This document shows positions 1 through 8,174 of a DNA stretch of 64,000 nucleotides, one piece after another. The DNA is taken from assembly GCA_001799575.1 (NCBI GenBank), contig MGTT01000020.1, positions 1 to 64,000 on the forward strand, read 5' to 3'. How positions within the stretch are numbered: position 1 is the stretch's first letter; each line of letters begins with the position of its first letter. Source of the stretch: Elusimicrobia bacterium GWA2_56_46. GTDB lineage: Bacteria > Elusimicrobiota > Elusimicrobia > Elusimicrobiales > UBA9959. The position numbers were made by a program, and so were the translations under genes. The notes below the pieces were generated by a model. The model was not told the origin of the DNA. It saw only the letters and a list, made by a program, of their open reading frames with translations, and did not search any database.

Positions 1-26
1 TAAACATTTTGAGGAGGTGCTGGCCC

Positions 27-434
27 ATGAGCCCAAAGAAACATCGCACTAGGCATGTAAGCGAAGCCGAAGCAAAATCCTATCTGAAGAAGGCTGAAGA
101 ATTTTATCAGACCATGCTGGAGTCCTACAGGCAACGCCGGTGGAACTCAGCTGGTCTGAATGGAGTCCACTGCGCCATATCCGCAACCGACGCGGCAATG
201 GGAATCAAAGCAAAGCTACGCTCCGCGGGCGAAAGCCATTATGAGGCGGTAGAATCGCTGAACCTTCACATAAAGCACGAGAATGTCGGCACCCAATCAA
301 CACGGCTTACGCGCATCCTTGGGCAAAAGAGCATCGTGGAATACGACTCCAGGGAATTCACCGAACGCGAAGCGTCGGACATCACAAAAGACGTGGGCCG
401 TTACTTGGATTGGGTTAAAACACTGTTTGAATAG
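27..434 (+). CDS. HEPN-like small protein
   Basis: The 135-residue helical protein resembles HEPN-superfamily proteins, which are often RNases or the partner of a nucleotidyltransferase in toxin-antitoxin pairs. The stretch NGVHCAISATDAA followed by RSAGESHYEAVE is the part that looks HEPN-like. I do not see a clear R-x4-6-H catalytic motif, so RNase activity is doubtful. The start at 27 is chosen over the track's 9 because GAGGAGG lies about 9 nt upstream. A TAA at the first bases of the window may end an upstream gene, perhaps the partner, but that gene is outside the window. Assignment is from memory of the family only. Confidence 0.6.
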   Translation: MSPKKHRTRHVSEAEAKSYLKKAEEFYQTMLESYRQRRWNSAGLNGVHCAISATDAAMGIKAKLRSAGESHYEAVESLNLHIKHENVGTQSTRLTRILGQKSIVEYDSREFTEREASDITKDVGRYLDWVKTLFE

Positions 435-443
435 AAAGCGACC

Positions 444-466
444 CGCGGCCGCCGGCGGCGGCCGCG
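444..466. repeat. perfect all-GC inverted repeat
   Basis: A 10-bp arm (CGCGGCCGCC), a 3-nt loop and the exact complement lie 10 nt after the HEPN-like stop codon. It could terminate that transcript, although no T-run follows directly. It also lies at the point where the DUF1016-like reading frame on the other strand loses homology, so it may mark an old junction. Confidence 0.55.
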
Positions 467-472
467 CCCTGT

Positions 473-610
473 TATAATCCGGCCGATGTCCCAGTACAAA
501 CCGATAAGTTCTTTATTTACAGCTTTCAGCGCGGCGTATTGGGCAGAGCGAACCCGTGCTTTAATCTCAGTCAATAAAGCTCCGTAGTTTTTCAGCAGTT
601 TTCTCGTCAT
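473..610 (-). pseudogene. DUF1016 (YhcG-type) N-terminal remnant
   Basis: The first 46 residues match the N-terminal domain of DUF1016/YhcG PD-(D/E)XK nuclease-family proteins: YGALLTEIKARVRSAQ, then VNKELIGLYWDIGRII. Full-length members are roughly 330-380 residues with a C-terminal nuclease domain. Here the frame runs into arginine-rich nonsense from the GC hairpin and stops at 401, so the nuclease domain is missing. The start keeps a strong ribosome site (GGGGAGGGG just upstream), which suggests recent decay. These proteins are common in accessory and defence-like regions, consistent with the neighbouring HEPN-like gene. It could be expressed as a short peptide but is unlikely to be functional. 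Confidence 0.7.
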
Positions 611-946
611 AGCCCCTCCCCGTCAGGCATTGTCGCTTTCAGAATAGTCTACATCATGACCCCGGGTGGACTTCACCGCAGTTTTGCGTTACTAATGAAC
701 ACAACCTCTGCGTACTGTCGCTCAAAATGGCTATTTTTGGAAATAAAAAAACCGGAGGGATAATCTCCGGTCACTCACCACCTCTCACCACAAAAAGTCA
801 AGATTCAAGACCTGACCCTCCGCCATCCTGGCCTCCGGTAACGCTCCGGCAGAGCGCGAGTGTTTCCGCAGTTCCCATACCCAAATATCCCAAGATCAGG
901 CTGGAGCAATCGCCTTAGCGACCGACTCGCCGCCACCAACCGCAAC
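611..946. other. intergenic stretch without a supported gene
   Basis: Between the DUF1016 remnant and the unknown exported protein I see no convincing gene. The track ORF 727-918 has no recognisable motif or ribosome site and covers a terminator hairpin. The stretch contains one clear minus-strand intrinsic terminator (741-770). Confidence 0.5.
741..770 (-). terminator. intrinsic terminator, minus strand
   Basis: Read on the minus strand, CCGGAG, a 7-nt loop and CTCCGG are followed at once by TTTTTTT. It lies downstream of the 1012-1692 gene, behind a first terminator at 947-969, so the two act in tandem or this one serves a lost gene. Confidence 0.75.
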
Positions 947-969
947 AAAAAAAGCGCCAGGCCGCTTTT
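947..969 (-). terminator. intrinsic terminator of the unknown exported-protein gene
   Basis: On the minus strand AAAAGCG, a 6-nt loop and CGCTTTT run into a T tract of seven. It lies about 45 nt after the stop codon of the 1012-1692 gene. The loop carries the GCCTGGC/GCCAGGC core also found in palindromes at 36843, 38703 and 62261. Confidence 0.75.
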
Positions 970-1011
970 CTACTATGAAAAGCAGCCCGGCACCTATCTT
1001 TGTTTGGAACT

Positions 1012-1692
1012 TCACCTTTGCCAGAGGTAGAAATAGCCTTCCAGCGAACCCCTGCGGTAAGCTACGCCGTCCGCACCTGCCACCGCAGTGGGCGGGAGAT
1101 TCAGCCGAACCACTGTATATTTCCCATCACTGCTCAAGCGAATTTCGCCTTCGCCATATCCTCCTCTAGAAAACATGTCCGGTACGCGGAACTTGTTGCT
1201 TTCCGGAGAAGTGCCCTCGCTTGTGCTTAAAAGATCAGCATTGACTGAGAGGGGCAGAGATATACTATATGAGAATCCTTTCGTCTGACGACCAGGCCAG
1301 AGTGGGCCCAGGTTGTCCGCTAATCTGGCTTCGCAACCGAATCCTAATTCCCCTTCTATCAGGTTCCCCTTTATTTCCCTGCCGACAAACAGACCGGCCG
1401 ACCGTCTGCCTGTGCAAAGCTTGCTTTGCGACATGGGCTTGCCTTTGTCGAACATTTCTTTCAGGGTATTGAAGCGGATTTCGGTTTCGCGCGAGTCCGT
1501 TGCCCTGGCCGGCGCGCCGACCTTGGCCGCGGCGCCTGCTTCTCCGCCGGATTCAGACAGCGCGTTGATCGCGGAATCGCTCGCGGGCGCATCCCTGAAG
1601 TCGGCCGGCCTGTTCGGCGTCCAGCGTCCGGCGGTGAAATAAACAGCCACTATCAGCAGCGCCGACAGAGCGACTGTGATTTTTGTTTTCAT
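1012..1692 (-). CDS. exported or membrane-anchored protein of unknown function
   Basis: I do not recognise this 226-residue protein. It has an N-terminal hydrophobic segment (about residues 5-21, ALSALLIVAVYF) that looks like a signal peptide or signal anchor, then a low-complexity Ala/Gly/Ser region to about residue 65, and a compact C-terminal domain with two cysteines (SKLCTG and GFGCEA) that could pair outside the cytoplasm. AGGAGG lies 7 nt before the ATG. The gene is monocistronic with its own terminators at 947-969 and 741-770. Its promoter has an 11-G spacer, so expression may switch on and off. An envelope or surface role is inference from the signal segment and that promoter. Confidence 0.65.
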   Translation of the reverse strand: MKTKITVALSALLIVAVYFTAGRWTPNRPADFRDAPASDSAINALSESGGEAGAAAKVGAPARATDSRETEIRFNTLKEMFDKGKPMSQSKLCTGRRSAGLFVGREIKGNLIEGELGFGCEARLADNLGPLWPGRQTKGFSYSISLPLSVNADLLSTSEGTSPESNKFRVPDMFSRGGYGEGEIRLSSDGKYTVVRLNLPPTAVAGADGVAYRRGSLEGYFYLWQR

Positions 1693-1759
1693 AAACTCCT
1701 CCTGTTCCTATAGTTGCATCCACCCCTAAACCACCGGGAGCGAATATCAGCTCAAACAA

Positions 1760-1788
1760 AGTATACCCCCCCCCCCGCGTTTTGTCAA
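1760..1788 (-). promoter_or_regulatory. sigma70-type promoter with an 11-G spacer tract (phase-variable candidate)
   Basis: On the minus strand a perfect TTGACA (1783-1788) and TATACT (1760-1765) are separated by exactly 17 bp. Eleven of those are an uninterrupted G run (C on the plus strand, 1766-1776) next to the -10 box. Slippage in the run would change the spacer by one base at a time. It lies about 70 nt upstream of the 1692 start codon and points toward it. Confidence 0.8.
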
Positions 1789-1910
1789 GGGCCGTTCGAA
1801 AAAAAATTTGCGGTTCAGACAGTGGGGAACGCAGCGGGGCCTTTTTTTAAGATTCAAGATCCCCTGCCAACTCCCCTTTAAGGCGGCGGAAGACCCCCAT
1901 GCCGGGCGAC

Positions 1911-2053
1911 CATCAAGCGCGTAAGTTTAACGCGGGGTGACACCGGGCAGCCTTTTTGATCCGGCAGGCCGCCGACGGAACGCGAAAAGGCTGCCCGGTG
2001 GCAGGCCCCCGCTTTACTATCCTGCGGTTCACTAACCCAACGCCCATTAGCCC
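1911..2053 (+). repeat. structured repeat element, copy 1
   Basis: The element runs from CATCAAGCGCGTAAG to CCCATTAGCC and folds as nested stems: GCGGGG with CCCCGC, then an arm containing CCGGGCAGCC with GGCTGCCCGG, closing a conserved loop that includes GCAGGCCGCCGACGGAACGC. Copies 2 (38551-38695) and 3 (36906-37056, minus) share the loop and tail but have different, still complementary stems. It fills most of the gap between the unknown exported-protein gene and wrbA. The track ORF 1956-2789 across it is spurious. Confidence 0.75.
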
Positions 2054-2057
2054 GACG

Positions 2058-2675
2058 TTACTTACGGCCTCTCAGGAGCGCTTTGGTTATCTCGGCTACG
2101 TGCTTGCCCTGGAATTTGGCCAGATCAAGCTCGGCCGCCGAGGGCTGACGCGCGCCGTCCCCGCCCGCAATAGTGGTCGCGCCGTAGGGCGAACCGCCGG
2201 AAACCTCATCCGTTTTCATCAGGCCCTTCTGGCTGTACGGGAGACCCACTATGATCATACCGTGGTGCAGAAGCGTGGTGTGGAAACTGGTGATCGTGGT
2301 TTCCTGACCGCCGTGCTGCGTAGCGGTGGAAACAAATACGCTGCCCACTTTGCCGATAAGCCCCCCTTTCATCCAGAGCCCCCCCGTGGCATCCAGGAAG
2401 TTGCGCATCTGCGCCGCCATATTGCCGAACCTGGTCGGCGTTCCGAAAATAACGGCGTCGGCCGAGGCAAGATCGTCCACCGTCGCCGTCGGAATATGCG
2501 CGAATCTGGCCCTGGCGGCCTTGGCCCCGGCTTTTTCAAGCGCGGCCTCGGGAATAAGTTCCGCCACCTGCAGCAACTTGACCTCGGCGCCGGCCGACCT
2601 GGCCCCTTCCGCCACGGCCTCGGCCATTGCATAGACATGGCCGTATATGCTGTAGAATATAACGTTTATTTTCAT
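2058..2675 (-). CDS. wrbA: WrbA-type NAD(P)H:quinone oxidoreductase
   Basis: A flavodoxin-fold enzyme that reduces quinones by two electrons using FMN and NAD(P)H, so protecting against redox cycling in the cytoplasm. The 205-residue length is that of WrbA. Visible family features are the FMN phosphate-binding start ([19 protein letters not shown], residues 7-25), [18 protein letters not shown] (about 77-94) and the [22 protein letters not shown] segment (about 118-139) typical of WrbA rather than plain flavodoxin. A G-rich ribosome site lies just before the ATG. It is divergent from the amino-acid symporter gene. Structured repeat copy 1 lies immediately after its stop codon. Confidence 0.93.
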   Translation of the reverse strand: MKINVIFYSIYGHVYAMAEAVAEGARSAGAEVKLLQVAELIPEAALEKAGAKAARARFAHIPTATVDDLASADAVIFGTPTRFGNMAAQMRNFLDATGGLWMKGGLIGKVGSVFVSTATQHGGQETTITSFHTTLLHHGMIIVGLPYSQKGLMKTDEVSGGSPYGATTIAGGDGARQPSAAELDLAKFQGKHVAEITKALLRGRK

Positions 2676-2788
2676 TTTACCCCCCTGATAATCTCCACTA
2701 CCCCCGCGGAAACCAGATTAGACCATAAATCACCGCCGGCAATCAACCTCCTTAAAAGTCCACCGAAAATCGCCGTGGATATCTTATA

Positions 2789-4135
2789 ATGTCCTATAAG
2801 ATGGAAAAATTTCTGGACGGCGTCAACTCCGTGGTCTGGGGGCCGGCGATGCTGGCCCTTTTATTCGGCACGCATCTCTACCTCACTTTCCGCCTCAGGT
2901 TCATACAGCGCCACCTGTGGAAAGCCCTGAAGCTTTCGTTCCGGCGCGAAACCGAAGGCGCCGGGGATATAAGCCATTTCGGCGCCCTGATGACGGCCCT
3001 GGCGGCCACCATCGGCACGGGAAATATCGTGGGCGTCGCCACGGCCGTTTCCCTGGGCGGCCCCGGGGCGGTGCTGTGGATGTGGCTCACCGGCGTCTTC
3101 GGTATAGCCACCAAATACTCCGAAGCCCTGCTCGCGATAAAATACAGGGTGACGGCGGAAGATGGAACCATGGCCGGCGGCCCCATGTACGCGCTTGAAC
3201 GGGGCATGAACGCTCGGTGGCTGGGCCTTATCTTCGCGGCCATGACCGCGATAGCCGCGTTCGGCATAGGCAACATGGTGCAGGCCAATTCCATAGCCGG
3301 CCTGATGAAAGAAAGTTTTAATATCCCCCCCTGGGTCAGCGGCATAGTCGTAACGGCTCTGACGGCGCTGGTAATACTGGGCGGCATAAAATCCATCGCC
3401 AGAACCTGCGAGAAGCTGGTGCCTTTCATGGCGGTCTCCTATGTGCTGGGCTGCCTGGTATTGATGCTTTTCAAATTTGAGACCATCCCCGGCACTCTCG
3501 CCCTGATCTTTCAAAGCGCCTTTTCAGGCCAGGCGGCTTTGGGCGGCTTCGCCGGGGCCGGCATGAAAGAAGCAATGCGCTACGGCGTCGCGCGCGGGCT
3601 TTTCTCGAATGAATCGGGCATGGGCAGCGCCCCGATAGTGGCGGCCGCGGCCCGGACCAAAAACCCCGTGCGCCAGGCGCTGGTCTCTTCCACAGGCACT
3701 TTCTGGGACACGGTGGTGATCTGCGCCCTGACCGGCATCGTGCTGGTAAATTCCGGACACTGGGCCGAAGGATTGAAAGGGGCGGCGCTTACCAAAGCCG
3801 CTTTCTCCGATATCCCGTACGCCGGGCACACGATCCTGGTGGTCGGGCTTTTCACTTTCGTATTCTCCACTATCCTCGGCTGGTCTTATTACGGGGAAAA
3901 GGCCGTCGAGTATCTTTTCGGGACCGGCGCCGTCAAATATTATCTATGGCTCTGGGTGGCGGCCGTGATGCTGGGTTCAGTCGGCACCATGCCCTCGGTC
4001 TGGGCTTTCGCGGACATAGCCAACGCGGCCATGGCCATACCGAACCTGGTCTCGCTCCTCGCGCTGAACAAGGTTCTGGTTTCAGAGACGCGGAGATATC
4101 TCTGGGAAAACCGGCTTGAGGAGCTTGGTTCATGA
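2789..4135 (+). CDS. alanine/glycine:cation symporter (AGCS family)
   Basis: A sodium- or proton-coupled alanine/glycine importer of the inner membrane. The 448 residues have many hydrophobic segments and the AGCS hallmarks GTGNIVGVATAVSLGGPGA (residues about 73-91) and, later, RGLFSNESGMGSAPIVAAAA. Glycine import would suit the glycine cleavage genes 4 kb downstream, though the substrate is inferred. The start is uncertain: ATG 2789 overlaps a TATAAT-like hexamer, and ATG 2801 (MEKFLDGV) is equally good; neither has a clear ribosome site. The stop overlaps the next start by four bases (ATGA), so it is co-transcribed with the AsmA-like gene. Confidence 0.92.
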   Translation: MSYKMEKFLDGVNSVVWGPAMLALLFGTHLYLTFRLRFIQRHLWKALKLSFRRETEGAGDISHFGALMTALAATIGTGNIVGVATAVSLGGPGAVLWMWLTGVFGIATKYSEALLAIKYRVTAEDGTMAGGPMYALERGMNARWLGLIFAAMTAIAAFGIGNMVQANSIAGLMKESFNIPPWVSGIVVTALTALVILGGIKSIARTCEKLVPFMAVSYVLGCLVLMLFKFETIPGTLALIFQSAFSGQAALGGFAGAGMKEAMRYGVARGLFSNESGMGSAPIVAAAARTKNPVRQALVSSTGTFWDTVVICALTGIVLVNSGHWAEGLKGAALTKAAFSDIPYAGHTILVVGLFTFVFSTILGWSYYGEKAVEYLFGTGAVKYYLWLWVAAVMLGSVGTMPSVWAFADIANAAMAIPNLVSLLALNKVLVSETRRYLWENRLEELGS

Positions 4136-5367
4136 ATATTTCCAAATTCAAACTGCCGGCGCTCCTGTTTCTCGCGTTCGGAGCGGGCGCGGGCGCTTTC
4201 GCGTACGTAAAGTACAGGAATTTTTCCGACTATCTCATCGCGCGGATAAATTCGCAGGAAGATAAAAAACTGGGGCGCCGGATCAAATTTAAAAAAGTGG
4301 GGTTCTCCCCGCTTAAAGGCGTGGTGATAGACGGGCCCTGCGTGTCCCGCGCCCCGGATTTCTCAAAAGGGACTTTTTTCTGCGCCGAACAGGCCGTGAT
4401 CCGGCCCGATCTCGCGCAGCTGATGAGGAACCGCCTTTATTTCTCCAACATAGAACTGGAAAAGCCGGTGATAAAGATCCGGGAAACCGGCGGCCGATGG
4501 GATTTTGAAGACCTGCTGGCCCTTCTGCCCAGGACTTCAAAGGGACTGCATCTCACCTGGAACGCCAGGAAACTCACGCTCAAAAACGCGAAACTGGAAA
4601 TAGACGCCGCCGCCTCCGGCCGGAAGCCGGCCGGATCCATCGCGTTGGAAAACGTAAATCTCACCCTGCTGCACTACTCTTCCCTGGCCGGCAATTTCTC
4701 GCTGAACCTGGACGGCGGAGTTAAAACCATTTTTAACGGCCAGCTGCTCGCCGCGAATATTTCCCTGAGCACCGATCTTAACTTTGAATACGCGGGGCTC
4801 GCTTCGGCCTCCGGAAAAGCGGAATTCACCGACGCGGCCCTGGGCGCCTCGACCTTAAAAAAAGCCGCGCTGAACTGGAAATTGTTCGGCCTGAACAAGC
4901 CGGAGCCGGCAAAAAACTATGCCGCCGGACTTACGGCGGAAGAGTTATTTATCCCCGCCCAGAGCGGCGGCGCGGCGCAGGCGGTGAACGAGGCTATGCG
5001 GCTGCTGTCCTCGATACTGGGAAAAGAAACGCCGCGTGTGGAAGACATCCGGATGAAAAATCTGGCGCTTGATTTCACCTTAAACGACTCCGTCCTGAGC
5101 GTTAAGCGGCTGGATCTGGACGCGAATTTCCTGGAACTGCGCCACACGTACGAATTGAACGGCCCGGCCCGCGCTGTCAGTGCCGGCCTGGAGGCGCGTT
5201 TCGGAGGAAATAAACTTGCCCTCACCGCCAAAGGCCCCATGGACCGCCCCGAGATCCTGCCGGCGATGTCGGTGACGCTGAACCGCAAACTGCTGGAGGC
5301 GGTACGCGCCATAAACGCTTCGCTTCTGAAAATTTTCCCCATAACCACAGGAGAACCTAATGCCTAA
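4132..5367 (+). CDS. AsmA-like envelope protein
   Basis: The 411-residue protein has an N-terminal membrane segment (about residues 8-27) followed by a long beta-rich periplasmic region. Phrases such as RIKFKKVGFSPLKGVVIDG and GRWDFEDLLALLP are typical of AsmA/DUF748-like proteins, thought to help shape the outer membrane or move phospholipid. The start overlaps the symporter stop (ATGA) and the stop lies inside the start of the dihydrolipoyl dehydrogenase gene, so the three form one transcript. A second, larger member of this broad family lies at 15424. The exact subfamily cannot be named by eye. Confidence 0.75.
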   Translation: MNISKFKLPALLFLAFGAGAGAFAYVKYRNFSDYLIARINSQEDKKLGRRIKFKKVGFSPLKGVVIDGPCVSRAPDFSKGTFFCAEQAVIRPDLAQLMRNRLYFSNIELEKPVIKIRETGGRWDFEDLLALLPRTSKGLHLTWNARKLTLKNAKLEIDAAASGRKPAGSIALENVNLTLLHYSSLAGNFSLNLDGGVKTIFNGQLLAANISLSTDLNFEYAGLASASGKAEFTDAALGASTLKKAALNWKLFGLNKPEPAKNYAAGLTAEELFIPAQSGGAAQAVNEAMRLLSSILGKETPRVEDIRMKNLALDFTLNDSVLSVKRLDLDANFLELRHTYELNGPARAVSAGLEARFGGNKLALTAKGPMDRPEILPAMSVTLNRKLLEAVRAINASLLKIFPITTGEPNA

Positions 5368-6724
5368 AAAAGTCATCATTATCGGCGGGGGGCCGGCCGG
5401 CTATCCGGCCGCTTTAAAACTGAAGGAATTGGGCGCCGAGCCGGTCATAGCCGAATCCTGGGATTTCGGCGGCGCCTGCCTGAACCGCGGCTGCATCCCC
5501 TCCAAATCCCTGCTCGACGTGGGCTACCGCGTCCACTCCATGGACGTGCTGAAAGGCCTTATGCGCGAGGGCCAGACCCTCGCTTTCACCCCGGAGATGC
5601 TCTCCTGGGACAAGATAAAGGCCCGCCGCGCCGCCGCCGTCGCGAAACTGCGGACCTCGCTCGAAAAACTTTTTCAGATGAAAAGGATAGAAATTGTGCG
5701 GGGCCGGGCGGAGTTTACCGGCGCGAACGAAGCGACCATAGCCACGGCCTCGGGGCCCGTGGTGAAAAATTTCGACTGCGCCGTGATCGCCTCCGGAACC
5801 AGGCCGTGGTTCCCCGCGCCCTTTGACGCTTTTAAAACGCAGTTGACAGATTCCGACAGGGTCTTCGACCTGCCGTCGCTGCCGCGGTCCATAGCCATAG
5901 TCGGCGGCGGCGTCATCGGCCTGGAATTCGCCTGCTTCTTTAACTCCCTGGGCGTACAGGTTTCGGTGGTGGAACTCATGCCGGACATCCTGGCCGGAGA
6001 GGACGAGACCGTGGCGCGGACCGTAAAAACCTCGTTCGAGAAACGCGGCATCAAGTTTTATCTGGGCAAAAAAACCTCGGCCGTGGAAATCTCCGGCGGG
6101 CTCAAAACCCTGGTGCTGGAAGACGGTTCCCGGATCTCGGCCGAGGAAACGCTGGTGGGCGCGGGCCGCTCCGCCGATCTCTCCGGCCTGGGCCTTGAGA
6201 AACTCGGCCTGAAGTGGGACCGCAAAGGCATAAGGGTAGACGCGCATATGCGCACCGGGTTGGAAAACATCTACGCCGCCGGCGACGTCAACGGCATTTC
6301 CCCGCTGGCGCATTCCGCCTCAAGGCAGGGCGAAATAGCGGCGGAGAATATTATGGGCGCGCAGCGGGTCTTTGACGGGGACATCGTGCCGAAATGTATT
6401 TATACCTGGCCGGAAGTGGGAACTGTGGGCCTCAACAAGGCGCAGGCCGAAGCCAAAGGACTGAATGTCAAAGCTTCTCGGGCTTATTTCCTCGGCAACG
6501 GCCGGGCCGTCACCCATGACGAGACCGAGGGCTTCGCCCAGATAGTTTATAACGCCGCCGACGAGACTATACTGGGCGGCCAGATCGTGGGCGGCGCGGC
6601 GACCGAGCTTATCCATGTGCTGGCCGTGGCAGTAAAATTCAAACTGAAGCGCTCCGAGATGCGCGAGATAATTTACGCGCACCCCACCACGGCCGAAGCG
6701 ATACACGAGGCGCTCCAAAAGTAG
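5360..6724 (+). CDS. lpdA: dihydrolipoyl dehydrogenase (L protein)
   Basis: A flavoenzyme that reoxidises the dihydrolipoyl arm of GcvH or of 2-oxoacid dehydrogenases with NAD+. The 454 residues show FAD binding (IIGGGPAGYPAALKL, 6-20), the redox disulfide GGACLNRGCIPSK, the NAD fold IVGGGVIGLEFACFF, AAGDVNG, and the catalytic His-Glu pair in AHPTTAEAIHE near the C terminus. GGAC replaces the usual GGTC next to the first active cysteine, a mild change. CAGGAG precedes the ATG, and the gene overlaps the AsmA-like gene by 8 nt. With gcvT-H-PA-PB nearby it most likely serves glycine cleavage. Confidence 0.93.
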   Translation: MPKKVIIIGGGPAGYPAALKLKELGAEPVIAESWDFGGACLNRGCIPSKSLLDVGYRVHSMDVLKGLMREGQTLAFTPEMLSWDKIKARRAAAVAKLRTSLEKLFQMKRIEIVRGRAEFTGANEATIATASGPVVKNFDCAVIASGTRPWFPAPFDAFKTQLTDSDRVFDLPSLPRSIAIVGGGVIGLEFACFFNSLGVQVSVVELMPDILAGEDETVARTVKTSFEKRGIKFYLGKKTSAVEISGGLKTLVLEDGSRISAEETLVGAGRSADLSGLGLEKLGLKWDRKGIRVDAHMRTGLENIYAAGDVNGISPLAHSASRQGEIAAENIMGAQRVFDGDIVPKCIYTWPEVGTVGLNKAQAEAKGLNVKASRAYFLGNGRAVTHDETEGFAQIVYNAADETILGGQIVGGAATELIHVLAVAVKFKLKRSEMREIIYAHPTTAEAIHEALQK

Positions 6725-6751
6725 TGGCCAGTGATCAGTGGATAGTGGTAG
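6725..6751 (+). repeat. degenerate 7-bp tandem repeat (AGTGGCC-type)
   Basis: Right after the lpdA stop, the sequence reads as AGTGGCC, AGTGATC, AGTGGAT, AGTGGT: a 7-bp period with three variable bases. The same unit type occurs at 13392-13465 as an inverted pair. It belongs to the window-wide heptamer family. Confidence 0.7.
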
Positions 6752-6802
6752 GTGTGTAGAGAGATTGTAAAGAGGCTCTTTCATCTACTGTACATTTCGC
6801 TT

Positions 6803-7588
6803 ATGGCTGTCAAAATTTTATCCTGGAACGTCAACGGATACCGGGCGGCGCTCGGCAAAGGCTTCAAAGAATTCCTTGAAACTTCGGGGGCGGACATAGC
6901 CGGCCTGCAGGAGGTCAAAGCGGCGCCGGAGCAGCTGGCCCCGGAGGACCTGGCTTTCGGGGATTACAAGTCGCACTGGTGTCCGGCCGAACGGAAAGGC
7001 TACAGCGGCGTGGCGGCTTTCTTTAAAGCCCCGCCCCTCTCCGTCTCCCGCGGGCTGGGGCTCGGCAAATACGACGTGGAAGGCCGCGTGATAACCCTGG
7101 AATATCCCGCTTTCCACCTCCTTAACGTCTATTTCCCCAACGGCGGGCAAGGCCCTGAAAGGCTGGCGTATAAACTGGATTTTTACGGGGCGTTCCTGGA
7201 ACACATCGAAACCCTGCGCAAGACCGGCAAGGCGGTGATCTTCTGCGGCGACGTCAACACCGCCCACCGGGAAATAGATCTGGCGCGGCCCAAAGAGAAC
7301 GTGAACAATTCCGGTTTCATGCCCGTAGAACGGGCCTGGCTGGACAAAATAACCGCTATGGGCTGGGTGGACACTTTCCGGCTTTTTCACGCCGAACCGG
7401 ATAATTACACCTGGTGGGATTACAAGACTAGAGCCCGCGAACGCAATGTGGGCTGGCGGATAGATTATTTTTTTATCAATGAGGAAAAGATGGGGCTCGT
7501 AAAAAACGCTTTCATCCTGCCCGAGATCCAGGGCTCCGACCACTGCCCGATAGGCATAGAGCTGGAGACGGGAAAGGATAAAGGATGA
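6803..7588 (+). CDS. xthA: exodeoxyribonuclease III (AP endonuclease)
   Basis: Base-excision-repair enzyme that nicks DNA at abasic sites and trims 3' ends. The 261 residues from the ATG at 6803 begin with the family's usual KILSWNVNGYRAAL. Catalytic-motif stretches follow: LQEVKA, the YFPNGGQ loop, GDVNTAHREIDLARP, and C-terminal NVGWRIDYFF and SDHCPIG. The track's upstream extension (6752-6802) is not family-like and is dropped. I see no good ribosome site. The stop codon TGA is supplied by a heptamer repeat array (7573-7607), suggesting that the last residues (GKDKG) derive from the repeat. Confidence 0.93.
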   Translation: MAVKILSWNVNGYRAALGKGFKEFLETSGADIAGLQEVKAAPEQLAPEDLAFGDYKSHWCPAERKGYSGVAAFFKAPPLSVSRGLGLGKYDVEGRVITLEYPAFHLLNVYFPNGGQGPERLAYKLDFYGAFLEHIETLRKTGKAVIFCGDVNTAHREIDLARPKENVNNSGFMPVERAWLDKITAMGWVDTFRLFHAEPDNYTWWDYKTRARERNVGWRIDYFFINEEKMGLVKNAFILPEIQGSDHCPIGIELETGKDKG

Positions 7589-7607
7589 GGGATAAAGGCT
7601 AAAGGGC
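7573..7607 (+). repeat. degenerate 7-bp tandem repeat (AAAGGAT-type)
   Basis: Five units can be read: AAAGGAT, AAAGGAT, GAGGGAT, AAAGGCT, AAAGGGC. The array spans the end of xthA, provides its stop codon, and fills most of the 28-nt gap to the convergent folE. Confidence 0.75.
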
Positions 7608-7616
7608 GGACATTAT

Positions 7617-8174
7617 TTATACAGGTTTCACTAAATTGAAAAATTCGGCCCTGACACGGGTGTCTTTCCGGAAAACCCCCAGCGTGGAACTGGTGACGGC
7701 GTAGGAGGAAACATTCTTAACTCCGCGCATGGCCATGCACAGGTGTTGGGCTTCCAGCACCACGCCGACGCCTTTGGGCCTGAGCTTACCGTAGATCGCA
7801 TCGGCTATCTGCGCGGTCAGCCGTTCCTGAACCTGGAGGCGCCTGGCGAACGCCTCCACCAGCCGCGGGAGCTTGGAGAGCCCGACTATTTTCCCGTCGG
7901 GGATGTAGGCTATATGCGCCTTACCGAAAAAAGGCAGCATATGATGCTCGCAAAGGGAATAAAACGAGATATCTCTGACTACGACCATCTCTTTATAATC
8001 GGCTTTGAAAAAAGCCCCGTTAAAGATCTTATCTATATCCACACTGTAACCGGAGGTCATCTCGGCCAGGGCCCTGGCGACCCTGCCGGGCGTCCGCCTA
8101 AGCCCCTCCCTTTCCGGGTCTTCCCCGATCTCTTTAAGCAGTCCGTAAACATACTTCTCGGTTTTTGAACTCAT
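7617..8174 (-). CDS. folE: GTP cyclohydrolase I
   Basis: First enzyme of folate (and queuosine) synthesis, converting GTP to dihydroneopterin triphosphate in the cytoplasm. The 185-residue protein from ATG 8174 ([17 protein letters not shown]) has the family's zinc and active-site motifs: [40 protein letters not shown] and [10 protein letters not shown]. The track's longer start adds 14 unrelated residues and is rejected. Folate supply fits the tetrahydrofolate-dependent glycine cleavage genes transcribed divergently from it, and ThyX. It converges with xthA. Confidence 0.95.
   Translation of the reverse strand: MSSKTEKYVYGLLKEIGEDPEREGLRRTPGRVARALAEMTSGYSVDIDKIFNGAFFKADYKEMVVVRDISFYSLCEHHMLPFFGKAHIAYIPDGKIVGLSKLPRLVEAFARRLQVQERLTAQIADAIYGKLRPKGVGVVLEAQHLCMAMRGVKNVSSYAVTSSTLGVFRKDTRVRAEFFNLVKPV

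Noticed and set aside
1911-2053. Integron attC site
   Set aside because: A long hairpin with a conserved tail recalls attC, but matched RYYYAAC and GTTRRRY core boxes are not present at the two ends in all copies, and no integron integrase is in the window.
1956-2789. 277-residue plus-strand ORF
   Set aside because: It is the antisense shadow of wrbA plus the structured repeat, with no recognisable domain or ribosome site.
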